Below, one piece after another: positions 22,638-31,907 of a DNA stretch of 64,000 nucleotides (its first letter is position 1; each line of letters opens with the position of its first letter). A program made the position numbers and the translations under genes. The stretch lies in assembly GCA_950106755.1 (NCBI GenBank), contig OX467089.1:560501-624500 (forward strand), given 5' to 3'. Origin of the DNA: Climacium dendroides. Its lineage: Eukaryota; Streptophyta; Bryopsida; Hypnales; Climaciaceae. The notes beneath the pieces are model-generated. The model did not search any database, was not told the origin of the DNA, and worked only from the letters and a program-made list of their open reading frames with translations.

Positions 22638-23927
22638 TGTCACGCCCCTATCTACTTGGGGTGCCCAATGTACCTAAGTGTGTAAGGGGGACCTTGGGAG
22701 TGACTTTCCAAGCCTTGCAATAGACTTGGTAGGGAGAATGAAGAGACTCCCGATCAAACAGGGCGCAATAACGCCCTGGTTTTGAAGTGAACATGAGAGT
22801 GTCACACATGCTTGAAAAGCTCTTGACAATACGCTTCTAATGGCGCAAAGAACGCGCAATTTGGAGTTGTGAGCGAAAACTTATGGCCGCTCAAATTTGA
22901 CTGGGTCCCGGTGGCGCCGGGACACTTGAGGACTAGGTGTGTGGGGTTCTCGATGAATCCCACAACAAAGTATGGCATGTGGCATATCATTGGAAAGCTA
23001 TGAACACAAGGAACCTAGAATGACAAGCATTACGAGGTTCTAAGACATGAGTCAAAAGTTATGGCCAAAAGAAGAGCCGTGGGGAAGGCGTGACGCCTCC
23101 CCCGGTGCATCCGAATCTTTAGAGGGCCATAACTTTGCGAGAACTTGTCCAAATGGGACGAGTGAGCAGTCCATCGGCATCTACTCGTCACGTAGATGTC
23201 TAAAATGGGCTCGCATGTTGGATTTGAAGCTCGGAGCGCAAAGTTACGCCGGTTGGAAGTTCGGGAGTCCAAACGGTGACGTAACTTGGCGATTTGGGTT
23301 GGAAGTGGGTGGTCTTCCACAACACAAGGTTATCCAAGGACTTCCTTCGACCTAGGACGGGGGGGTCTGCCGAATACCACAGAGAGTACTATAGGAGGCG
23401 TTGGTCTCCCTCCTCACTCCCTCTTGAAGCCTTGGTGAGTCCCGGTGACTCATGGTTGGTGGTGGTGACTTCACCACCACCTCAAGGCACCATGGGACAC
23501 TTGTGTGTGTCCCGTGGCATCGGTTGGGTGGAGTCCCGCTCCTTGCTAGGCCTCCTTGGATGTGTCCCGAGTTGTGAGTGCCGGTTACTTTAGTGGATGA
23601 GTAGCAAATGCAAAAAGGGCTAGCATGGAGTGGGGTGATACTCAAGGGCGGTTAGGACCATGGTGAGTAGTGCCACCATGGGTTCTTGCACATTAAGGTG
23701 GAAGTTCCGCCCCATGTTACTAAGTGACATGCCCGGTGTCACGATGGGAGTGTGTGCTAGTAGTCCCGGTGACTAGGACTTGGCAAATGAGTTGGAAATG
23801 GGGACTAACACTGTGGGTGCTTGGCATGTGCAGTGTTAGGCAGTTGGTAACCAAGTGACGCTGTAAGTAGATTGGGGTGAACCTAGTGAGCTGCTGGAAA
23901 CTGGTAGGTGTCATTTGGGTTGCGACA
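22638..23927. mobile_element. Solo LTR, 1290 bp, TGTCACGCCCC...TTGCGACA
   Basis: The ends are TGTCACGCCCC and GGTTGCGACA, and the flanks carry a perfect 5-bp duplication ACATA (22633-22637 and 23928-23932). There is no coding capacity. TGTCACG starts are common in plant Ty3-type LTRs, so a Ty3/Gypsy origin is likely but not proven. It landed 14 bases upstream of a splice acceptor in an intron of the ParB/methylase-like gene. Confidence 0.8.
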
Positions 23928-24019
23928 ACATAGGAGAATTAATCATCAAGATTCATTCACGTCCAAAGTTGAAAAAGTTTGTATGTAAATCTATGCAAGT
24001 CAATCTGAATTATAGTATA

Positions 24020-24176
24020 AGTGTGCAATTCAGCTCTAGTGGACCTGATTTGTGCACCCAATTGCAGAACTGAATGCAAGTGTGAAATTTAGCTCGGGGT
24101 GACCTGATTTACACATCCTAATCCATAGTACAAATGAACTGTAGAATTTAGGTGGGGGGGACCTGATTCACTCACC
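24020..24176. repeat. Three tandem intronic hairpin repeats next to a splice donor
   Basis: Three diverged copies of the GTGCAATTCAG...CTGATTTGCAC hairpin follow each other (about 24022-24057, 24080-24116, 24138-24176). The last abuts the AAG|GTGAGT donor of the ParB-like exon. All lie in the intron between 24176 and 22619. Confidence 0.5.
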
Positions 24177-25618
24177 TTGAAATTTTGTTGTCTCCCACAT
24201 TGTCTCTCTAGTCCTTTTTGCAATTTGCACAGTCCCCACAGGAGTTGCCTCTTTTGGGTTCTTTGGACTCCCCATTGTCACCCACACCGTCCGGGCTCCT
24301 AGAATGTTGGTTGCCCAAGATGGTTGAATTGCTTGGAAGTGGTTAACTCGGTTATAGTAAGCGGATATTGATCGTAGTTGCTCAGCATCGTTAGACCAAA
24401 CTATGAAGCAATCCCACTTCTGAAATTGAGCGCTGGTGTCTGTATCGACACCGCTTCCTTCCTCCAACATCATCCTACTCGCGACAACGCTATGCTGTCC
24501 ATTGATGATGTAAACAGACCGTCTTCAATGTCTTCCCACCTCTCAGGCTTCGTCTTCTGATTGACGGGCATGACGCAAAGGGTTTGCTTAGTACTCTTAT
24601 CAGGCATGTTGACAAGCCAATTCATCATGCTTCTCGCGATTCTGTCTTCTAGTACCCAGATGTTATAATCTGCTGGTGCTTGAATTAGTTGTTTTATTGG
24701 AAGTTCTTTCTTCACGTCTGCAGGCACGACGTACGCGCTTGAGCAAGTCTCCCAGTACTTTCGGTACACCGCACTGACAAGCTTGTAGTCGGGTGCGGGG
24801 TCGGTATTTGATGCCTCTAGTACATTCAGCATCATGTCAGCGTAACTCAACTCTCCTTGTCCAGACTGATCAGATGTCCTATCGACATGCTTTTTGGTCG
24901 ACGTTGATGCTAGGGGACTTCCTCGTGCTCCATGTGGTGACGTTAGGGGAGGCTTCTTGTTCCTTGTACCTCGACCTGGTGATCCAGTGCCTTGGTTCCC
25001 CATGGAGAGTTGACTTCCTACTTGGCTTGTTGTTTCTACTGAGACTGTGCGCAAAGACAAGAAGGACTTCTGCATAACAAGCTTTTCCTTCAGGACCTCG
25101 AAGGAGTTGAACAATAGTCGTAATTTTTCACACAATCTCTTCCCGGTCAGTGGTGATCCATCCTGATTGCAATAATGCCCTTCATCCACTTTCTTCTCCA
25201 ACTGTCTAATTTCATTGCTGTATGGTGTGGGCTCTAGACTCCTGAGGAGGGGCATCATGTTGAAGGTAATCTTGTCGGAGTGTACAAGAATTGAGAAATG
25301 ATACTGCTCATTACTCGGCAACCCCGTCTTTGTGGTAATACATCGTATAAGAATAAGAGGATATATATCATATATGACATCCTTCACTCTCTCCTCGAAT
25401 GAGATTGGAATATACATTTGGGCCTTACTGTACTTCATAGTGAAGTGGAAGTTGTTAGTGTGGGGAAACATTGCCAGACCCCAGGATTCCACTTGCTTAG
25501 GGTCCTTGAACTCCTAGTAATCTCCGTCGTTCATCATCTCATCTTCATTGTCAACTTCTGGAGTCTTTGTAGTGTTTCTTTTGAAGTACGTGTTTAGATT
25601 TTCGATCTGGTCCTCCAT
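24176..25618 (-). CDS. 5' exon: N-terminal region and ParB-like domain
   Basis: ATG at 25618-25616 follows an acceptor-like TTTTGTAG, so an upstream leader exon is likely. The exon starts MEDQIENLNTYFKRN and meets an in-frame TAG at 25514-25516, after which the frame is open to about 24505. Its last third resembles the ParB/sulfiredoxin fold: VLEDRIARSMMNWL, a hydrophobic strand (LCVMPV), an acidic EDG, then the hallmark INGQHSV in which the His normally binds nucleotide or contacts the active site. The frame changes by one base between EDGLF and IINGQH; a single missing T in a T run (near 24505-24510) explains it. The exon ends at an AAG|GTGAGT donor at 24176. The middle is Ser/Gly/Thr-rich linker. 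Confidence 0.5.
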
Positions 25619-25751
25619 GCTACAAAATAATATAAATTAGAGATTGTTTGTCTAACTATCTTTGAACATGCTTTTGTTTTGATACATGTATTGAGCTTCG
25701 TTGATAAGAACTTTGTATTACAACCTATTTATTTTTAGAGGATATTCACGT

Positions 25752-25784
25752 GTGCAATTTAGGTGGGTGCAACCTGAATTGCAC
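25752..25784. repeat. Intronic hairpin repeat, best-preserved copy
   Basis: GTGCAATTTAGGT (25752-25764) and ACCTGAATTGCAC (25772-25784) form a 13-bp stem with one G-U type mismatch and a 7-base loop. It lies upstream of the ParB-like exon, in its presumed leader intron. Confidence 0.6.
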
Positions 25785-25865
25785 ACTAACTCTATGACCC
25801 TTACTTTGTTTTTCTTTGCTATGCCTATGTTTTTTGTTTTTTGGCAATTGCTATGTCTTTAAAAT

Positions 25866-26490
25866 TATTAAGGTATGTTTGTAATAGCGATCTACTATGC
25901 TTGTGCAATTCAGGTTGATGCCACCTGAATTACACAAGGCTGGAAATCTTTCAATTGTGCTACTTATTTATCCACTTTTTTTCATTAGTAAAAATGCTAT
26001 AATATTGCTTGTGCATGCACTACTAGAAATTTCAGCAATTTCAATCGATTCAGTCACGTTGATTTGGCCATTTTTTGACAAAAATTTGCTGAAATCAACA
26101 GAAATCTGTTGATTTCAGCAAATTTCTGTCAAAACATGGCCAAATCAACGCAACCGAATCGACTGAAATTGCTGAAATTTCTAGTAGTGATGTCAGGTCT
26201 AACCCACTTGAATCGCACGAGAAAGCAACGCATTCTTGCTCAATTCTAATGCTATGTGCTTAGAATTCTTAAGGTATGTTTGTAATAGCAATCTACTGTG
26301 CTTGTGCAATTCAGGTTGATGCCACCTGAATTACACAAGGCTGGAAATCTTTCAATTGTGCTGCTTATTTATCTACTTTATTTCATTATTAAAAATTTAG
26401 ATTATAGCTTGTGCATTTCAGGTCTTCCCCACCTGAATCGCATGAGAAAGCAACGCATTCGTACTCAATTCTAAGGTTCCACTTCAAGAT
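25866..26490. repeat. ~225-bp tandem duplication, two copies, first one split by a MITE
   Basis: TTAAGGTATGTTTGTAATAG occurs at about 25868 and again at about 26268. The following sequence is collinear, including TTGTGCAATTCAGGTTGATG hairpins at 25901-25938 and 26301-26339, GGCTGGAAATCTTTCAATTG, and GAAAGCAACGCATTC. The first copy is longer only because it contains the 172-bp MITE plus a 3-bp target copy. The second copy therefore shows the site without the insertion. Confidence 0.75.
26018..26189. mobile_element. CACTA-type MITE with long terminal inverted repeats, TSD ATG
   Basis: CACTACTAGAAATTTCAGC at the left is mirrored by GCTGAAATTTCTAGTAGTG at the right. The two arms pair over nearly the whole 172 bp with few mismatches. 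A 3-bp duplication ATG flanks it (26015-26017, 26190-26192). CACTA ends and a 3-bp duplication indicate mobilisation by a CACTA (En/Spm-like) transposase. Confidence 0.8.
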
Positions 26491-29177
26491 GGACACCTAC
26501 ATCCTAGAATACTGCTACATAGTGTTACCCTATTGCAATTGCTATTATTGAAACTATACATGGAATGAACAAGTTATATGCTAACCTTCTATGTGGACAC
26601 GGCAGAGAACCTTCAATTTTGTCCCCTAAAAAATCTTCAGAAAATGAGCACCTTGCAAGATGGTCAACAACATGAATTTAGATTCCATACATAAGTAAGT
26701 TTTAAAGCATTAACTGCAACATGTTGAATTGCGTTCTGTCAATTTCTTAGATCGATCCTCATGCTCACATTCAAAGGAATTACAATGTGACTGCTGTACG
26801 TACTATTCATCAATTAATTGCAAGACAGCTTGAGACAGCTTGTGTGATTAAATTTTCTTTCTCCGAGGATTTGTACCTTCAAGGAGCGCTTTTGAAAGTA
26901 GTAAGCACTTATCACATTGTCTCAAAGTAATTGACTCCCAAAATATCTTACTTCAATGTTCATCTGCTCCAGACAAATGAGATCTCTTCACCCACTCGAC
27001 AATTGTAGAGTCTGTCTCCGTTACGCCAATTAGTAATTCCTACAAGTCTCCTAGTGGTAGAAAGGCTATGAAATAGTACTCGTGATAAAATCATACAAGG
27101 AATTCAGCGACTGTGCAACTTTGGATTGCCAAGAGAAACTACATTTGTAAAACTTGCGTCTAATAGAAAATGGACAATTCATCAACAATACCCTGATAAC
27201 CTATTAATGATGCAGGGACGGAGAACAAGAAGGGATGGAGAGGGACGTAGAACAAGCACTGCGTGTTCAAAATCACGTCATTCACAATCTTGTAATTCAA
27301 AAGAATGCACTTGCCAAACCATGGAGTTCAATGCTTGCAAGACCGAGCAGAAGACTCAAAATTCAACTTACGACTTCAGCTTTCAACTCCAACTTTCGAC
27401 TCCAACTCCGAATTCAGACTCCCACTTCAGCTTCCCACTCACAATTCCGACTCCGACTTCACCTTCTGACTCACAATTCAGAATTCAGATTCAGCTTTAG
27501 ATTCACAATTCAAGATTCAGAAGTCTCGGTATTCAAGCTTCACAAGTCTCCAAATTCATGTCTCCGAATTCAAGCTTCAGAAGTCTCACAATTAAACCAC
27601 GATAGCATTGACAACGTGAACATTGCAAGACGTAAACACTGTCAGATAAGAAGGATTAGGTGTAGACAGCAAAACTGAAGCAGCTACATTGGCTGGACTT
27701 CGAGCTGCTGGAGCAACACAGGAAATAATAACACTACAAACATCCTGAAAACCATGTTCCAAACCCCCAAAATCGTAACAAGTGCATAGTACTCTAAAAA
27801 GTAGGACACCTGCTGTGAACCTAAGGATGCTTCCAACTTCGTTTAGTTCTTTTTGGACCTCAATTCTCAGGGACTCTAACTCTCACAAGAGACGGAGAAA
27901 GGTGACGTGTAGGGTTCGGGACACAACTCGCAAAAGATGGACAAGGGAAACCATGAATAAACTAAACCCGAGCACAACAAAAACCAAATCTGTACCCTAA
28001 ACCCTAGCGTCGCTTAACAAAAGAACAACAGACACCAACTTTGAAAGGCACACCACAGGCGACAAACTTATACACAAGCAACACCGTCACCACCACAGAA
28101 GTCCCTACAGTCGCTTAGGAAATAAAAAAAACAAAACCTCAAGCACATCGGAAGCTTCAAGAAAACTGAATTGACGACGAACCACAAACACATAACATTT
28201 CTCAAAGATTTGCTCGGGACGTACCTTTGAACTTGCAGACTTCGCACCTCCGCGACCTCACTTCGCAGCTCCGTGCCCCCTCTTCGCACCTCCACAACCC
28301 TCACTTCCAAGGAATCCAAGCAAAAAAGAATCCAAACTCTAAAAGCCCCCACCACTACAATATTTGTGCTCCTCCTTTTCGTCGTCGACGAGAAGCGTAG
28401 AAGGCTTCGCTCCAACTCCCCGTGCAACAAACTCGCTGAAGGAGTCAATGTGATTACGGACACGAGTTTCTGGAGCGCCAAACCAAACAGAGAAGCTCAG
28501 ATGCGGACTGTGGACTGCGGATGCACCTCCAAAATAGCTGAGGTTGGTGTCACAAAGTAAAAAACAAGGAATTTGCAATTGCCTGTTCTCATTACGGAAC
28601 TTACTGGATACATGTGACAGTTCCCACAATTCCTATACAACATTATTCACCAGAGCTAGGGGTACCCTTTTGCTTCGCTCGATATCGGGAGCCACCAGCC
28701 CTGGAACTTTAAAAAAAACCAAGTCACAGTAAAAAATGACCTGTAAACACGAGATCTGCACCCGCTCCGTGGACTTCGGCGCCCATGCTAGAAAAAGAAC
28801 GGCTGTCACCCAAAAACTGAAACCTAGTACAGTAGTTCTTGACTTTTTAATACCTGGCACTGGGCCAACATCATGGGTCAGATCATGGACCCGTCCAGAG
28901 GCTGTCTAACTCACATACCTCTTCCACAGCAAATGGATAACCTTGACTTTAATTTAAGACCCTCCCACGCATCCCGGAGGGTATTATCCCTCTCTGACAG
29001 GGGAACTCCACAACCCAATTAGTAATGTTATGTACTATTTCCATCTACAAAACCGGTAAATTATCTAGCTGCACGTGGAGAAAAGTAAAATCTTAGTGGA
29101 ATTATCTGTATATTATAAGTGCTAAACCTTTACTACAATGTAATAAATTTCTATTCAAACCATATTCCAAAAATAGA
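26491..29177. other. No supported gene
   Basis: Open frames are short and overlap on both strands. At about 27350-27600 there is a low-complexity stretch of AATTCAGA / ACTCCAACT words, which explains the frame open from 27126 to 27678. The Thr/Arg-rich frames at 28068-28560 face each other on opposite strands and have no recognisable homology. Untranslated exons of the ParB/methylase-like gene could lie near the left edge. Confidence 0.4.
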
Positions 29178-29351
29178 CACTAGTAGAAAAAGGGGCTATA
29201 AATTACTTGTCTTTTATGACTACACCAACAACAATGACTACAAAATAGTCATTTTGAAGTTATTTGAAGTCATTTTGAAGTGACTGTGCAGTCATTGTTG
29301 TTGATGTAGTCATAAAAGACAAGTAATTTATAGCCCCTTTTTCTACTAGTG
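29178..29351. mobile_element. Second CACTA-type MITE, TSD AGA
   Basis: CACTAGTAGAAAAAGGGGC at the left and GCCCCTTTTTCTACTAGTG at the right are the ends of a 174-bp near-palindrome (arms about 65 bp, including TTACTTGTCTTTTATGACTA). A 3-bp duplication AGA flanks it (29175-29177, 29352-29354). It shares the CACTA.TAGAAA end with the MITE at 26018 but has a different interior. Confidence 0.8.
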
Positions 29352-29354
29352 AGA

Positions 29355-30381
29355 AGATGATTAATAATTCCATTTCTTCAAGGTCCTTCCAACTAGTTTG
29401 GTAGTACACTCTAAATGCATCCATCTTCTTCAAATGGACCCTAGTATTAGTTGAAGAATAGAGAATGAGTAATTCTTAAACAAAGCACTATAGCAAATGA
29501 ATAAATCAAGGAAAAATTATTTTTCTATTGAAAGAACCTATCATTGTCTTTGATTTCCACACATCTCTTTATAAGTTGCAACTGGATGGATTTTGGGAGG
29601 TCACAAATAGGAGCCTATGCCCCAAATCTTTGAAAAATTTATAAGTAATTCTAAGATGCTTTGATAAATACATATGCACTTGTGTTAGGTTCTACATCTA
29701 CTTTCTTTTCTTTTGAAAATGATTGAAAAACATTTCTATACATGGTAACCTATTAAAAAGATGGACCAGCCCTTACATGGTTGCTTTTAGAGCATAATAC
29801 CTTAATCAAAGCCCTATAGTAATCGATAATTACCTTTGTTGAAGGCAATTGTTTTATGTTGTTATATACATTAATGTGTTTCATTTAACTTTAATTACTA
29901 AAATGAAACAATAATGACCATCAACTGTTTTTTTTTAATGCATTTCATAGGTTATATTTTCTATGGTGCTTTCAATTCAATTTAAAGACTTACATCTAAA
30001 AGTAAAAGCAACGTTTTACATTGTAATTCTTTTATGTTTTTGAAAAGGAAAAGAGAAATTCATTATAGTTTTTCTATGTTCTTCAAAAGTGAAAGAAAAC
30101 TTTAATCCACTTTTTTTAATTTTATGAGAAGTAAAATGAACCTTTACTAGAAATCTTTCACTTTATTAAAGTTCTAGATAGATTTACTTAAATCCAATTC
30201 CAACTAAAATATTGATAATACAAAACTAATTCAATCACGTGGAAAACAATCCTAACATAAAATTTATAAAAGCTTATTTCATAAGATTGCTTCCAAAACA
30301 TATAGCTTTCTATTTTCTCAAGAATTACCTAGAACACCAACACCAATCCTCTTACACTATGTAGAAAAACAAAACATTACA
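29355..30381. other. AT-rich spacer, no gene seen
   Basis: No frame of coding character and no terminal repeats were found between the second MITE and the hAT element. Confidence 0.5.
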
Positions 30382-30389
30382 ATCTTCAA
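30382..30389. repeat. Left target-site duplication ATCTTCAA of the hAT element
   Basis: This 8-bp direct repeat is identical to 51200-51207 and directly abuts the CAGGG end at 30390. Confidence 0.8.
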
Positions 30390-30404
30390 CAGGGTTGTCG
30401 TGGA

Positions 30405-30640
30405 CGTGTGTCCGCGGCGAAATTGCGTCCAAAATCGGACGTCCGCACGTCCGGACCCTGCGGACGCAGACGGACGGTCCTCGGTCGCCGTCCTGCGGGC
30501 GGACGGATTGGCGGACGGGCCAGTCAGACGAGCGAACGGGCGGGCGGACGGACGGCCGTTTTTCTTGGCAGACGGGCGGACGGGCGAGCGGACGGAGTGG
30601 CGGACGGGCGGATGCGCGAACGGTTCAAGGGCCAAGGGGT
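30405..30640. repeat. CGGACGG island 1, left subterminal region of the hAT element
   Basis: This is a GC-rich block in AT-rich surroundings with many GGCGGACGGGCGG words on the + strand. It is open in several frames through composition only. Arrays of short motifs next to the ends are the usual transposase-binding subterminal repeats of hAT elements. Confidence 0.65.
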
Positions 30641-31019
30641 TTAGGGAGTCTGGGAGTGACCGACTGAGAGAGTGAGGGTTTGTAACTTTGCATTTTGCAA
30701 TTTTGCATGATTTTCAGTTTGTTTTAGGGTTTTTCTTACATATTTGTGAGTTTTGGCGCTTCAGAAATTTTTACGTGCTACACACTTGAAATTGAGAACA
30801 AAAAATAACACAATGAAGATTTCTTCAATATCACTTGGGACAAAATCCCCCCAAAATGATAGTTTCATTAATTTTTTCAAGATAATTTGTCAACCTTGTA
30901 CTACTATGAAATGCTCCGAGAACTAATAAATCTTAGCTATTCATCTCTCTAAATCGTAAGCATTTGAGCACCAAGTTCTGTAAATGTTCTTCATTCAAAT
31001 CCTTTCTAAATTTGAATGC

Positions 31020-31907
31020 CTAGGGGTGGTAATCACTATCTCCTTTCACCTCTGCCCCGCTACTGTACTCTCTTGATTGGAATCCATCATCTTCATCACT
31101 CATGGTATTCTCTTCATCGTCTGATGAAAGTATTTGAGTTTCCCCTCTTTTCTCTTGTACTGTTGAAGATACACGAGCTTTCTTAGGCTTGCCCATCATT
31201 TGCTCATTCTTTGCTTTCATCAAGGTTTTCCCTACACGTTCACGGAGGCGATCAACCGCTTTTCCTTTTCTCAACGGAAGTTCTGGAATAGACAAACGCT
31301 TATCAAGGGGGGGTTTTCCTGCATTCACTTTCTTCGTTGGAGAGATAGCAAACGGCTCCATTACTCGTTTGTTCTTTGCTTTAGAGGGTTCTTCCATCAT
31401 CATTGTCATCCCTGCCTTTCTCCCTTCTTCAGTGAATGCCTCTATAGCATTTGAAGATTCCAGTGTCGGATCCGCTAGCCTTGTTGAAGATGCTGGTAGG
31501 CGGTTTCCTTGCTTCTTTAACATTAAGGCCAACGTCTCATCTTCCTCGTCATCGGTGAATGAAGAAATCTGCAATCTTCGATTTTCGGTATGTTCTATTT
31601 CTTTCGAAATGATGGAAGCTCGTGTCGGACGTTGAGAACTTCCTGAACCCACCAAAGTAGTGCTTACACTATTAAATAGTGAGCGTGCACCTATTGGAGG
31701 AATGCTACGCGGTGGACGTACAAAACTTGTCATGTTTTCCTTTGTGCCTTGGCCACTGTGAAGCAAGTTCGGACTTCCACATTCTATCAAACGCGAACAT
31801 ACATTGTCTTGTGTCCCACTCGCTTCATGGTTTAGGCTACTTGGTTCCCCGTTGCTTTTGCTTGCCAATCCTCCTAGAGACTCCACGCTTATCTTGTCCA
31901 CATTCAT
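31020..31907 (-). CDS. C-terminal disordered extension of the hAT transposase reading frame
   Basis: This 295-codon frame overlaps the stop of the preceding frame by four bases (ATGA at 31907-31904). It is Ser/Glu/Lys-rich with nuclear-signal-like patches (KAKNKRVMEP, MGKPKKARVS) and an acidic end (SSDDEENTMSDEDDG). It may be a shifted continuation of the transposase, as the overlap and shared composition suggest, or a separate accessory gene. No known domain is visible. Confidence 0.45.
   Translation of the reverse strand: MNVDKISVESLGGLASKSNGEPSSLNHEASGTQDNVCSRLIECGSPNLLHSGQGTKENMTSFVRPPRSIPPIGARSLFNSVSTTLVGSGSSQRPTRASIISKEIEHTENRRLQISSFTDDEEDETLALMLKKQGNRLPASSTRLADPTLESSNAIEAFTEEGRKAGMTMMMEEPSKAKNKRVMEPFAISPTKKVNAGKPPLDKRLSIPELPLRKGKAVDRLRERVGKTLMKAKNEQMMGKPKKARVSSTVQEKRGETQILSSDDEENTMSDEDDGFQSREYSSGAEVKGDSDYHP

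Larger units (their letters stand above)
14391..25618 (-). pseudogene. ParB-like / DNA-methyltransferase-like multi-exon gene, broken by two insertions
   Basis: Minus-strand exons with matching splice signals appear to form one gene: 25618-24176, 22619-21349 continuing at 17916-17843, 17626 to about 16640, 16390-16194, about 15795-15422 and 15008-14391. The first exon has a ParB-like block (IINGQHSVVASRMM). The third segment has a methyltransferase motif I-like stretch (HPGSSVLSVFAGGKLTCAA). A ParB domain with a DNA methylase is a known architecture in phage and bacterial proteins; finding it here in a plant-lineage, intron-containing gene is unusual. Lesions: TAG 25514-25516, a one-base frameshift near 24505, TAG 21852-21854, a 3.4-kb insertion in coding sequence, and TAG 16937-16939. 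A solo LTR lies in an intron. The junction between the first two exons does not fit in phase as I read it. Whether the last three exons belong is inference. Confidence 0.5.

Noticed and set aside
27126..27678. Frame with Ser/Thr/Pro/Phe repeats
   Set aside because: It follows a low-complexity run of AATTCAGA/ACTCC words and lacks any domain.
30395..30675. Several overlapping Arg/Gly/Asp-rich frames in the GC island, and similar ones at 34511-34890, 42579-42905, 45004-45426, 47400-47782 and 50700-51258
   Set aside because: All frames on both strands are open because CGGACGG repeats contain no stops; no homology or start context.
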